The notes under the pieces: generated by a model
The model's database searches: none
The model's input: only the letters and a program-made list of their open reading frames with translations
What the model was told of the DNA's origin: nothing
Made by a program: the position numbers and the translations under genes
Assembly (NCBI RefSeq): GCF_024343735.1
Contig: NZ_RJUE01000001.1
Span: 62,001-126,000, forward strand
Direction: 5' to 3'
Length of the DNA stretch: 64,000 bases
From: Lacihabitans sp. CCS-44
Lineage (GTDB): Bacteria > Bacteroidota > Bacteroidia > Cytophagales > Spirosomataceae
Part shown: positions 34,812 to 44,478 of the stretch, piece by piece
Numbering within the stretch: the stretch's first letter is position 1
Layout: every line of letters starts with the position of its first letter

Positions 34812-35246
34812 ATGATTATTAAAAATGAAAAACGCAAAATAAAAGAGATTGACGGGAGAGCTTACATTTTTGACATTATTCGAAAAAAATATATCCTTTT
34901 AACACCTGAGGAGATTGTCAGGCAAAATTTTTTGGACTATCTGATTCTAGAGAAAACTTACTCTAAAAACCTAATCAAGTTGGAGTCTGCCCTGAAGTAC
35001 AATTCCTTAAATAAAAGATCAGATATTCTTGTTTATGATAAGCTCGGAAAGCCTTTTTTGCTTGTTGAATGTAAAGCGGAAAGTGTAGCAATCTCTCAAA
35101 GTACTATAGAGCAAGCGAGCAGATATAACTTCCAAATAAAAGCTCCATTTGTATGTATCACCAATGGATTAAAAACGTATTGTTTCAAAATTGATTTTAA
35201 TGATAATTCAATTATACAATTGAACACTATTCCTGAAATAATTTAA
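34812..35246 (+). CDS. Orphan HsdR N-terminal-like (PD-(D/E)XK) protein
   Basis: A 144-residue protein resembling the N-terminal nuclease-type domain of type I restriction subunit R. The nuclease signature is visible as RSDILVYDKLGKPFLLVECKAESVAIS (D...E-C-K). The N-terminal helix includes EEIVRQNFLDYLI, matching the family. There are no HsdM, HsdS or helicase genes around it, so a restriction role is unlikely on its own. The ATG at 34812 is used; an in-frame TTG at 34785 would add 9 residues. Related stand-alone proteins are common in Bacteroidota. Function unknown. Confidence 0.8.
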   Translation: MIIKNEKRKIKEIDGRAYIFDIIRKKYILLTPEEIVRQNFLDYLILEKTYSKNLIKLESALKYNSLNKRSDILVYDKLGKPFLLVECKAESVAISQSTIEQASRYNFQIKAPFVCITNGLKTYCFKIDFNDNSIIQLNTIPEII

Positions 35247-35250
35247 AACT

Positions 35251-36003
35251 TTAAATTTCATTTAGCCACTGTAAAAACTCTACTTTCCTACGTCTTGAAA
35301 CTGGAATTTCAACATCCAACTCGGTCATTACAGTCCCCCCTTCTCCCTTGGTGTATTTTTTAATGTAGGTTTTGTTGACTAAAAACGAATGATGAATCCT
35401 AAAAAAACCATAGGAAGTAAGGTGCTCTTCAAAGTCTTTGATACTTTTCGTTACAACTTTCTTTGAGCCATCTTTTAAAAACACATGAGTATAGTCTTCA
35501 TCTGCCTCACAATATACTATTTGATCAATTTGTACAAGTTCCAGTCCGTTTAAGACTGGCAATGGTATCTTGTTTGAGGTATTTTTGGGCATTTTAAGAC
35601 TTTCCAAAAGTATCTTAAAATTATTTGTAATGTCATTGGATGCTATATTTTTGATAGCCTTCTCAACCGCATCTTTTACTTCCTGAATATTTATTGGTTT
35701 CAGTAAATAATCCAATGCACTAAACTTTATAGCTGTTATGGCGTATTGGTCAAACCCGGTGGTAAAAATTACTTGAAAATTAATTGAATCAAATCTTTCA
35801 AGTAAGTCAAACCCAGAACCAAAAGGCATTTCAATATCTAAGAAAACTATGTCAGGTTTTTTGCTTAAAATCAAAGGGTATGCTTCTTCAATGTTGTTGG
35901 CTATTCCTAAAATCTCAAGTTGGTTTTCACAGTATGTAAGGATGATTTTTGAAAGTGTTTCTATACTTCTATTTTCATCATCAACAATCAAACAGCTATG
36001 CAT
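35251..36003 (-). CDS. LytTR-family response regulator
   Basis: Response regulator of 250 residues. The receiver domain (1-125) has phospho-acceptor Asp in PDIVFLDIEMPFGSGF (about 54), Thr in IFTTGFDQYAI and Lys in DYLLKPI. The LytTR DNA-binding domain (about 145-250) begins VLNGLELVQIDQIVYCEADEDYTHVFLKDG and ends RRRKVEFLQWL. It is transcribed with the upstream PAS/GAF kinase, 5 bases away, and probably with a second kinase further upstream. Confidence 0.94.
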   Translation of the reverse strand: MHSCLIVDDENRSIETLSKIILTYCENQLEILGIANNIEEAYPLILSKKPDIVFLDIEMPFGSGFDLLERFDSINFQVIFTTGFDQYAITAIKFSALDYLLKPINIQEVKDAVEKAIKNIASNDITNNFKILLESLKMPKNTSNKIPLPVLNGLELVQIDQIVYCEADEDYTHVFLKDGSKKVVTKSIKDFEEHLTSYGFFRIHHSFLVNKTYIKKYTKGEGGTVMTELDVEIPVSRRRKVEFLQWLNEI

Positions 36004-36008
36004 TCTTT

Positions 36009-39000
36009 TTATAATTTAGGGAAATAAATTTCTACTAATGTACCTATATTTTCAGAATTTTCTAACAAATCAGAAATTTTATATTCAATATTTTCCAAAT
36101 TCAACTTGTTATAATTCGCTATTCTATCTGTTGTAATTTTGAGTCCTTGAGACTTATAACCTTGGCTTGAAAGCAATTTGATCTTTTCTGCTGCTTTTCT
36201 ACCAACGCCGTTGTCTTCTATTCTAACCAAGATATTTTTATCGTTATCTAAGAAAGAGACTCTCAATAGTCCTTTTGAACTTTTGTATCGAAGTCCATGA
36301 TTTATAGCATTTTCAATAAACGGCTGTAGTAGCATGGTCGGAATTTCGTTATATTTATTCACTTTCGGATCAAATTCAAAAACATAATCAAATTTATTCT
36401 CAAACCTCAGTTTCTCCAGCTCAACATATAGTTTAAGATTAGCGATTTCCTCATCCAAAGAAATATATTTACTTCTTGAAGAATCAAGAAACTGCCTGAT
36501 AAGAGCAGCAAACTTGGTCAAATACACATTAGCCATTTGCTCTTCTTTATTTATAATATAGCTTTGAATCGAGTTTAAAGCATTGAATATGAAATGAGGA
36601 TTCATTTGCATCTGAAGAGCCCTGAGTTCAAGCTCTGAATAGGCGTTTTGAGCAATTTCTGTTTCATGCTTTGCTATCTGAGTTTCGTTTTCAGCATCTT
36701 TTATCTTGGTCACATCCTTCAAAATACCTATTACCATCGTATTGCCGAAATTTCCTTCAGAAACTATCTTGGAAGAAGTGAAAATCCATTTCAACTGTCC
36801 GCTTCTATCTTTGATTCTGAACGTGCCGTTTGAATAACTATTTTCATGTAAACCGCTCATTAAATCTTGAACAATTTCTTGATCGTCTTGCAATGCAAAA
36901 TCATTCAATTGAAATACACCCTTTTTCCATTCGTTACTCGATATACCGTAGATATTTTTAATAGATTCGCTGACGAAAAGCGGCTTCAAAGAAGGATATT
37001 CTCTAGCCCACACCACTTCATCTAATGAGTTCAATATAATGTTCAACATTTGCTTGTTGTCTTTCAGTGCAAGCTCCATGTTTTTACGTGCATCTATATT
37101 TCTAATAACCACCACCGATGAAATTGGATTATTATCATCTCCCATTACAACATTTACAACAACTTCTATCCAGAAATATCTGCCATTCTTATGCCTAGCT
37201 CTTAATTCAAAAAACACATCTTTACCCAGAAGGTTTGGAATATCTATCACAACATTATTTAAAACTTCGATGTCTTCTTTATGGATAAAATCAAAAATTT
37301 CTGAAATACTTAATAACTCAACCTCCGGCCAAGTGTAACCAAATAATTTTTCACACTGAGATGAATAATAAACAATCTCATTGTCTCTAAATATCATAAA
37401 ACCATCAGAGGTATTGTCTGTGATAAACCTCAATCGGCTCTCATTGTCTCTCAATGCTATTTCATTGCGTTTTCTTTCAGTTATATCAGTAATTATTTCT
37501 ACAATCTGATTGACATTTCCCGAAGAATCATATAAAATTGTAGAGGTCATTTCTACCCAAATCCAACTTCCTTTGAAGGTCTGTACTTTAAATTCTATTG
37601 GTAAGTTCTTGGAATTTAAATTGGAATTTTCTAGGATAAAATCTAAGGAGTCGGTGTTAAACAATTCAGAAGGTCTGTTTCCTAAAAGGTCACCTAATTC
37701 AATCTGAAACAATCTAAGATATGCATTATTTGCCCATATAGCTTTAGAGTCAACGTCTGAAATCAAAACTCCATTGTTGATTTTTTGAGCAACTATTGAA
37801 AGACGCCTTATTTCGTTATCTATCGATACTTTTATGGTAACGTCTCTTGCTATTCCGCTAATTTTAACCAGTTCCCCGTTTTTATCAAATATCGGTGATA
37901 TTTTTTCATTGATAACTTTAATATCTCCCGCAGGAGTTTTAATTCTGTAGTTTATTTCATTGTAGATACCATTCGTTATTCCATTTTTTCGTTCATCAAT
38001 TGTGGAAAAATCTTCTTCTAAAATAAGTTTCTCTATAAACTGATAATCATCATATCCTTCTTTCTCAGATACTCCAAAAATATCAAAACATGCTTTACTG
38101 ATCAATAAGAATTTAGAATTCACTATATCAAACAACCAAAAAACCTCTTCAAGTGTGTCGCTAACTTGTTTAAAATTCTCCTGACTTTCTTCCTTAAGTT
38201 TTTCGTTTTCAAGCTTTTCAATTGCAGAACCTATACTTGCTCCAATAGATAACAGCAAATTAATATAATTATCACTCCAGTTTTTTTCCTCTTTACAATC
38301 ATCGAAGCCTATGTAACCCAACAGCTCCCTTCTAGAAACAACAGGTATGACTAATTGGCTTTTGATGTCTTGTAAAAATAGTCTTTGATAATGTTCGGGG
38401 TCTTTTATATCAGAAATCACAAGTTGAAATGGCCTCCCTTCTACTAATTCTTGATAATATTTGCCAATTTTGGAATATTCCAATGACTGTAGGGCTGGAT
38501 TGTCCATCTCAGACTTCACACCTTCACCAACCCATTCTTCCATTTGTTTAAAATATCCTTTTTCTATTACATTGGTGAAGTAGTATACCCGACTTGATTT
38601 GGAAGCTCCACCGATTTTCTGAAGAATTAAGCCAAGTGAACTTTCAAGGTTATTGGTTTTCTGAAGAATCTGACTGACCTCGGCAGTAACTCTTAATATT
38701 TCACTCCTTTCAAGCAATTTTCTTTCTGCATCTTTTCTAAGTTCTTGCTCCCAAAGTGCAAGTTTTATATTTCCTATATGTCTTATAAATGCTAATTCGT
38801 CAGAGCTCCATTCTCTTATTGAAGTATGTTCACAGCAAATTACTCCTTTAAATTGCTCTCCTAATCTTAAAGGAATATCTACAGATGACTTGATATTATT
38901 TTTCAAATAATATCCATTCATAATCTCACTTTCATTCCTCAACGGCCCTTCTGATACATCTGAAAGCACTAATTCTAGGTTATTTTTCAGTATATCTAGG

Positions 39001-40574
39001 TAAGATTGCCATAGTTTTTTAGATAAAGGACTTTCACTTTTATGTTCTTTGGCGGAGTTCGAATAACTATCAAGACATATAATTTGATTATCTCTCACCT
39101 CCCAAATACTAGAAAACTCAATATTTAATCCCTTTGCCAAAGCCTCAGTTAGGATCTTACACTTTTCTAAAAAGCTTTTTTCAAACGAAATTGCATTATT
39201 AGAAAGGTCATACAAAATTTGATTACGCAAAGCCAGAGCATTTTTTCGTTCTGTTTCAAGATTTTCTAGCCTAACTCTTTCAGTGATATCTATAGAAAAT
39301 AGAAGAACACATTTTTTCTTTTGCCCAGGAATATCTATTGGAATCTTTATTGTCTGAAAATACCCAAATCCTCCGCCTATGCGTACTCCTGCCTCTTTTG
39401 GTATTACTAATGATTTTTCACTTTCAATAACTTTTCTGTCATCTTCTAAATATTTCTGGATTAGATTCGGATCAGAATTATAACTATCATCCTTTCGGCC
39501 GAGAACGTCTCCAGGATTTATTCCAAAAATTGTTGCAGAATTCTTATTTGCAAAAATAAACTCACCTTCGTAGTTTTTGACTGCTATAAGCCCTGGAAAA
39601 TTTTCAACTAATCCCATACTTAGTATAGCTTCAAAATTTATACTCTGTTTTGCTTTCTTAAGATCAGTTACATCTTTGGCTACAATTAACGTCCTTTGAA
39701 GTCCTCCTTTTTCATCATAAAAATTATATAAAATATCTTCACGATATTTCGTGGTACCATTATTTATTAACAGTCTAAACTTCAACCTAAATTTTGTAAG
39801 TCTCTTTAATGAAGCTCTTTCTAACTTGTATTTTACATTTGCAATATCATCGGGATGAATAAACGCAAATAAATCTTCTACAGAAACATTTCTATTCTCG
39901 AAAAAACCAATTTCGAAATCGTTCTTTAGTTTTTCACTCAAATAGGTTAAGACACCTTGTTCAAATATGTAGATACCATCTGATGTATTTTCGGCTAATA
40001 AATAAAACTGCTTTTGAAAGTAATCATCTGGAGGCCTCTGGTCTATCTCTTGAATATTCCCTATAATTACAGGCTGGTTGCTATAATGATTTGCTCGAAC
40101 CATTTTGACATTAAGAAAGAGCTCAGATCCATCAGGTCTTCTTATTCTTATTATATTTGAGTGGACAGTTTTGGTCAAGAGTGTGTTCTGAAAAGTAGCA
40201 ACCAACCCTTGAACATCAAAAGTTCCTACCATCAATTTTATTAGACTCTCTAGATTGACTGTTTCTGTTGACTGAAATCCGAATAGAGATGCTGCGGTAT
40301 TATTTATTTTTAATAACCCTGTATTGATTTGATATTGCCAAATACCAAAATTTGATAATTCTAAAAAGCGGTTGAAATGCGTAGGATTTAATAATAACTC
40401 TTCTTCAATATGTCCTACATTCCTATCTAAACTAAGTTTTCTTAAGTCAACTGATGACTTTGAGGATATTTTGAGCTTTATATAAAGCAAAACCATCTTG
40501 GAATATTTCCCTAATACAAAGGAAACAATTGAACAGATAACTAATAATACCGAAACTATGTTCATATTGCCCAT
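36009..40574 (-). CDS. Very large multi-PAS/GAF LytS-type sensor histidine kinase
   Basis: A 1521-residue sensor with one N-terminal membrane segment (about 5-35). Then come three PAS domains (about 65-170, 185-300, 315-430), two GAF domains (about 445-610, 625-780) and four more PAS domains (about 790-915, 920-1040, 1045-1165, 1170-1290), several ending in D-I/V-T/D-x-R-K-type boundaries. The C-terminal kinase (about 1310-1521) is of the PF06580 type, with the phospho-acceptor His in QMNPHFIFNALNSIQSY and an ATP site with EDNGVG. The LytTR regulator follows 5 bases downstream. Most of the sensing part appears cytoplasmic. Signals are unknown. Confidence 0.93.
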   Translation of the reverse strand: MGNMNIVSVLLVICSIVSFVLGKYSKMVLLYIKLKISSKSSVDLRKLSLDRNVGHIEEELLLNPTHFNRFLELSNFGIWQYQINTGLLKINNTAASLFGFQSTETVNLESLIKLMVGTFDVQGLVATFQNTLLTKTVHSNIIRIRRPDGSELFLNVKMVRANHYSNQPVIIGNIQEIDQRPPDDYFQKQFYLLAENTSDGIYIFEQGVLTYLSEKLKNDFEIGFFENRNVSVEDLFAFIHPDDIANVKYKLERASLKRLTKFRLKFRLLINNGTTKYREDILYNFYDEKGGLQRTLIVAKDVTDLKKAKQSINFEAILSMGLVENFPGLIAVKNYEGEFIFANKNSATIFGINPGDVLGRKDDSYNSDPNLIQKYLEDDRKVIESEKSLVIPKEAGVRIGGGFGYFQTIKIPIDIPGQKKKCVLLFSIDITERVRLENLETERKNALALRNQILYDLSNNAISFEKSFLEKCKILTEALAKGLNIEFSSIWEVRDNQIICLDSYSNSAKEHKSESPLSKKLWQSYLDILKNNLELVLSDVSEGPLRNESEIMNGYYLKNNIKSSVDIPLRLGEQFKGVICCEHTSIREWSSDELAFIRHIGNIKLALWEQELRKDAERKLLERSEILRVTAEVSQILQKTNNLESSLGLILQKIGGASKSSRVYYFTNVIEKGYFKQMEEWVGEGVKSEMDNPALQSLEYSKIGKYYQELVEGRPFQLVISDIKDPEHYQRLFLQDIKSQLVIPVVSRRELLGYIGFDDCKEEKNWSDNYINLLLSIGASIGSAIEKLENEKLKEESQENFKQVSDTLEEVFWLFDIVNSKFLLISKACFDIFGVSEKEGYDDYQFIEKLILEEDFSTIDERKNGITNGIYNEINYRIKTPAGDIKVINEKISPIFDKNGELVKISGIARDVTIKVSIDNEIRRLSIVAQKINNGVLISDVDSKAIWANNAYLRLFQIELGDLLGNRPSELFNTDSLDFILENSNLNSKNLPIEFKVQTFKGSWIWVEMTSTILYDSSGNVNQIVEIITDITERKRNEIALRDNESRLRFITDNTSDGFMIFRDNEIVYYSSQCEKLFGYTWPEVELLSISEIFDFIHKEDIEVLNNVVIDIPNLLGKDVFFELRARHKNGRYFWIEVVVNVVMGDDNNPISSVVVIRNIDARKNMELALKDNKQMLNIILNSLDEVVWAREYPSLKPLFVSESIKNIYGISSNEWKKGVFQLNDFALQDDQEIVQDLMSGLHENSYSNGTFRIKDRSGQLKWIFTSSKIVSEGNFGNTMVIGILKDVTKIKDAENETQIAKHETEIAQNAYSELELRALQMQMNPHFIFNALNSIQSYIINKEEQMANVYLTKFAALIRQFLDSSRSKYISLDEEIANLKLYVELEKLRFENKFDYVFEFDPKVNKYNEIPTMLLQPFIENAINHGLRYKSSKGLLRVSFLDNDKNILVRIEDNGVGRKAAEKIKLLSSQGYKSQGLKITTDRIANYNKLNLENIEYKISDLLENSENIGTLVEIYFPKL

Positions 40575-40624
40575 ATCAAATCCTTAAGAAATTAGAGAAT
40601 GCTGGGTTTTACCTGAAAAATATA

Positions 40625-41809
40625 TCAATTTAGTGGAAATCTTACTTCCACTACCGTACCTGTATCTTCTTCACTCTCACTTACGTTGGTGTATAAATCA
40701 TTTATGGAGAATCCAATATTGGATTCATTTATCTTATTGTAAGTCACTAATCTTTCAGCCGTAATTTTCAGACCTTGAGATTTATAACCTTTGCGTGTTT
40801 TTGATTGTATTTCTTTTGCCACTTTTCTACCCACTCCGTTATCTTCCATTCTACAAATCAAATATTCGTTTGAATAATAAAAGAATATTTTCAAAAGCCC
40901 TTTAACCCTTTTATATCTAAGACCATGATTGATAGCATTTTCTACGAATGGTTGCAAAATCATAGTGGGTATCTCTATGTATTTGTTGACTTCGGGGTCT
41001 ACATGAAATACATAATCAAACTTATCTTCAAAACGTAAACTTTCCATCTCTATATAGAGATTCAGCATCTTTATTTCTTCCTGCAATGATATGTATTTAC
41101 TTCTTGAGGAATCCAAAAACATCCGAATCAAGTTAGCAAACTTTGATAAATAACTGTTCGCAGTTATGGCATCATGAGTCATTACATAAGACTGAATAGA
41201 ATTCAGAGCATTAAAAATAAAATGAGGATTCATCTGCAACTGCAAAGTTCGCAACTCCAGCTCTACGATTTTTTTTGTGTGTCTTTGTTCCTCATCAGCC
41301 CAAAACTTTAAAAACCTCTCTCTTCCATAAAATAACCCAAACAAAGAAATAAAACTGGCTCCCCAAAACCACCAAGTCCTCCACCATGGTCTCTCTACTT
41401 TCAAATGAAAAAAAACTTCAGGCGAACTTTGACCGCTTTGGGTTTTGTATTTTATAAAAACATTGTATTCTCCAGATGTAAGATTTGAAACTTTAAAGCT
41501 ATTCCCCTTAAAATTCACCCAGCTCACAGTAGAATCATGAAAAAGATTCTTTTTCTCAATTTTGTATAGAAATGTACTGATATCCTGACTATTTTGAGGA
41601 CTTTTGAGATGAACTTCTATGATGTTCTCATAATAATTCATCAAATATTTTGGCTTAAAAACGTTATCTTTTCCAGCAATTTCTACATTCTTAATCCTAA
41701 CCTTTGGCAAAGCCGAAGCGAACACTCCTAGAGACAGGAGTGTAAAAAACACCTGAAAGAAAAGAAATAAAGACAGTTTTAAATGAACCGATTGTTTGTT
41801 CGTTTTCAA
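40625..41809 (-). CDS. LytS-type histidine kinase with Y_Y_Y-like periplasmic domain
   Basis: A 394-residue sensor. An N-terminal signal or anchor helix (about 8-33) precedes a periplasmic domain (about 35-140) that looks like the Y_Y_Y module ending in GEYNVFIKYKTQSGQSS, as in Reg-prop sensors but without the beta-propellers. A Trp-rich membrane helix (about 145-165) leads to the PF06580 kinase (QMNPHFIFNALNSIQSY, EDNGVG). The kinase is clearly a paralogue of the neighbouring 1521-residue one. The TTG start overlaps the phosphosugar mutase stop (TTGA), so translation is probably coupled. Confidence 0.9.
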   Translation of the reverse strand: MKTNKQSVHLKLSLFLFFQVFFTLLSLGVFASALPKVRIKNVEIAGKDNVFKPKYLMNYYENIIEVHLKSPQNSQDISTFLYKIEKKNLFHDSTVSWVNFKGNSFKVSNLTSGEYNVFIKYKTQSGQSSPEVFFHLKVERPWWRTWWFWGASFISLFGLFYGRERFLKFWADEEQRHTKKIVELELRTLQLQMNPHFIFNALNSIQSYVMTHDAITANSYLSKFANLIRMFLDSSRSKYISLQEEIKMLNLYIEMESLRFEDKFDYVFHVDPEVNKYIEIPTMILQPFVENAINHGLRYKRVKGLLKIFFYYSNEYLICRMEDNGVGRKVAKEIQSKTRKGYKSQGLKITAERLVTYNKINESNIGFSINDLYTNVSESEEDTGTVVEVRFPLN

Positions 41810-43569
41810 TTTAAGTTTAGTTCATGGCCAATTTTGGAGACTTTGAGTTTTAGTTTTTCTAAGGTAGCCTCGAAGTCACCTTTATTTTTAAGTTTATCTT
41901 TTACGCCTATGTAAAACTTTATTTTAGGTTCAGTTCCCGAAGGTCTACAAGTAAACTTCGTGCCGTCTTCTGTAAAAAACTGTAATACATTAGATGACTC
42001 CATACCCATTTTACCCGATTCTATTTCACTAACCTCTCCAGTTTTAATATTAACACGCTTCAATGCCCCTAAATCATCCATTCTGATTACTTTAGAGCCC
42101 GCCAATGTTTTGGGCGGGTTGTTTCTAAAATCAGTCATCATTTGTTGAATTTCTTCTGCTCCTGTTTTTCCTTTTTTTGTCACAGAAATAAGGCCTTCAT
42201 AATAAAACCCAAAAGTCTTATACATGTCAGCCAGAAAATCAAACAAGCTAATTCCTTTGTGCTTTGCATAGGCTGTTAATTCTGCAATCATCGCACAGCT
42301 GGCAATAGCATCTTTGTCACGGACTTTATCTCCAATCAAATAACCATAGCTCTCCTCACCTCCGCCTATAAAAGTTTGTTTGCCTTCTAATTCTCTAATA
42401 ACCTGTGCAATATACTTAAATCCTGTCAAGGTATTGTAACATTTCACACCTGCTTTATCTGCCATGGCATCTATTAAGTCTGTCGTCACAATTGTTTTAC
42501 AAACAAACTCATTGCCTGTAAGTCTTCCTGCTGATTTCCAAGCTTTCAAAAGATAAAAAATAATCAAACTGGCAGCCTGATTACCATTCAATAGCTGCCA
42601 TTCACCTTCTGGATTTTTCACTCCCATACCTACTCTGTCAGCATCAGGATCTGTTGCTATTACCAAATCAGCATCTATTTCCTGAGCCTTTTTTAGAGCT
42701 AGGCTCATGGCCTCTTTCTCTTCAGGGTTAGGATATACTACTGTTGGAAAATTACCGTCTGGTGTAGCTTGCTCTTGAACAATAGTTACATTTTCAAAGC
42801 CCAATTGAGCCAAAGCTGGTGGCACCATGGTTATTCCAGTACCATGAATAGAGCTAAAAACTATCTTAAGGTCTTTTTGTTTTTTGATAATTCTAGGAGA
42901 TACAGCAATACTTTTTACTGCTTTGAGGTATTTTTTATCCAATACCTCACCAATCATTTTTATTCTCTTTTTTACTCCTTTAAACTTTATATCCTTAACA
43001 TTGGTTATGGCATTTACTTCAGCCACAATATTTTTGTCGTGAGGAGCTACAACTTGAGAGCCATCTACCCAATAAACCTTGTATCCATTGTATTCTCTTG
43101 GATTGTGAGAGGCTGTAATAACAATACCCGACTGGCAGCCGAGCTCTCTCACAGTAAATGACAACTGGGGTGTAGGTCTTAATGCTTTATAAAGATAAAC
43201 CGTTATTCCGTTAGCAGATAAAATATCAGCAGCAATTTGTCCAAACTCAGGCGAAAAATTTCTACTATCATATGCGATTGCAACTTTGATCTCTTCTCCA
43301 GAAAAACATTTATTTAGATAATTAGCTAAACCTTGAGTGGCTGCACCTACAGTATATTTGTTCATTCTGTTAGAGCCAACACCTAGCTCTCCCCTCATTC
43401 CTCCTGTTCCAAACTCCAAATTTTTATAAAATGAGTCTGTCAGTTGAGTGGTATTCCCTTCATCAATTAATTGCTGTATTTCGTCTTTTATCGTTTTATC
43501 ATAGCGTCCTTTCAACCAGGTTTTAATATTTTTTTCAGCAGTAGGGTCCAGTTTCAGTTTATTCAACAT
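41806..43569 (-). CDS. Phosphohexomutase (phosphoglucomutase/phosphomannomutase)
   Basis: Alpha-D-phosphohexomutase of 587 residues that interconverts hexose 1- and 6-phosphates. Active-site Ser loop is ITASHNPREYNGYK (about 142), metal loop DPDADRVG (about 305), sugar-binding GGEESYGYLIG (about 405) and phosphate-binding RPSGTEPKIKFY near the C-terminus. The length places it in the longer PgcA/PGM2-like group. Sugar preference cannot be read. It is upstream of the two-kinase cluster and overlaps the first kinase by 4 bases. Confidence 0.94.
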   Translation of the reverse strand: MLNKLKLDPTAEKNIKTWLKGRYDKTIKDEIQQLIDEGNTTQLTDSFYKNLEFGTGGMRGELGVGSNRMNKYTVGAATQGLANYLNKCFSGEEIKVAIAYDSRNFSPEFGQIAADILSANGITVYLYKALRPTPQLSFTVRELGCQSGIVITASHNPREYNGYKVYWVDGSQVVAPHDKNIVAEVNAITNVKDIKFKGVKKRIKMIGEVLDKKYLKAVKSIAVSPRIIKKQKDLKIVFSSIHGTGITMVPPALAQLGFENVTIVQEQATPDGNFPTVVYPNPEEKEAMSLALKKAQEIDADLVIATDPDADRVGMGVKNPEGEWQLLNGNQAASLIIFYLLKAWKSAGRLTGNEFVCKTIVTTDLIDAMADKAGVKCYNTLTGFKYIAQVIRELEGKQTFIGGGEESYGYLIGDKVRDKDAIASCAMIAELTAYAKHKGISLFDFLADMYKTFGFYYEGLISVTKKGKTGAEEIQQMMTDFRNNPPKTLAGSKVIRMDDLGALKRVNIKTGEVSEIESGKMGMESSNVLQFFTEDGTKFTCRPSGTEPKIKFYIGVKDKLKNKGDFEATLEKLKLKVSKIGHELNLN

Positions 43570-43618
43570 ATTAAATTATTTTAAGGAATAGACAAATAAA
43601 TAAATATTAGGAAACTTA

Positions 43619-44473
43619 TCAAAATATTTGAGATAAATTCTGTTTTATTGTTTTGAAAATATTATCGGTCGGTAAATCATTTGCGTCTGTACCGAAAGGA
43701 TCCTCTATTTCTTCGGCTAAAAGTTCAATACCAGCAAAAACATAAAAAATCAATGCTACTATGGGGCTAGCCCAATATCCAAACTCCCTTACAAAGCCAA
43801 TGGGCATAGTGAAAATATATACAAATATCACTTTCTTCAAAAACAGACTGTATGAAAAAGGAATAGGTGTTTTCTTTATTCGCTCACACCCCCCAAGAAT
43901 ATCCATGAACGATTTTAGGTCTTCGTTTAAATACACCATTTTCATACTCATATCGCTTTGACCATTAAGCAAAAGAGAAATTTTTTTATGCACAAGACCC
44001 ATGATAGCTAACGGAATATTATCAGCATTATCAGTAATCGCATACCTTGAGTGTTCACTCAGATCTTTCAGCTTTACCCCATGCCTAAGGTGTTCTTTTG
44101 TAGCCCAAACAAAGTCAATCATCAAGTATTTTATTTCATCCTTAATATTGGCTTCACCTTCTAAATTGTAAATTTTCAACATCAAGCTTCGAGAATTATT
44201 CACCATCGCTCCCCAAAGTTTTCTACCTTCCCACCATCTATCATAAGCGGAGTTTGTCCTAAAAACCAATAACATCGAAAGCACAAAACCAACTAAAGAA
44301 TGTATAACTGTAGTGTTTTTGAAAGTAGCATGAAAATAATCGTTTTCTAGAAATGCTATTACAGCAGTAAATACTGCTACTCCTAAAATACCTGGCAACA
44401 ACTGCCTAAAAGTATCGCTTTTATGAAAAGCAAATATTAATTTCCACCAATCTTTGGGATTGTAAGTAACCAT
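43619..44473 (-). CDS. Bestrophin family ion channel
   Basis: Bacterial bestrophin homologue (UPF0187), 284 residues, with an N-terminal MVTYNPKDWWKLIFAFHKSDTFRQLLPG segment, helices near 30-65 and 205-240, and the conserved SAYDRWWEGRKLWG motif near residue 75. A second signature, EIEDPFGTDANDLPTD, sits near residue 255. Family members form pentameric anion or cation channels in the membrane. It is 5 bases downstream of the M28 peptidase gene. Confidence 0.92.
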   Translation of the reverse strand: MVTYNPKDWWKLIFAFHKSDTFRQLLPGILGVAVFTAVIAFLENDYFHATFKNTTVIHSLVGFVLSMLLVFRTNSAYDRWWEGRKLWGAMVNNSRSLMLKIYNLEGEANIKDEIKYLMIDFVWATKEHLRHGVKLKDLSEHSRYAITDNADNIPLAIMGLVHKKISLLLNGQSDMSMKMVYLNEDLKSFMDILGGCERIKKTPIPFSYSLFLKKVIFVYIFTMPIGFVREFGYWASPIVALIFYVFAGIELLAEEIEDPFGTDANDLPTDNIFKTIKQNLSQIF

Positions 44474-44478
44474 AAAAA

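Noticed and set aside
34812-35246. Type I restriction-modification locus
   Set aside because: Only a small HsdR N-terminal-like protein is present; no HsdM, HsdS or helicase part lies nearby.
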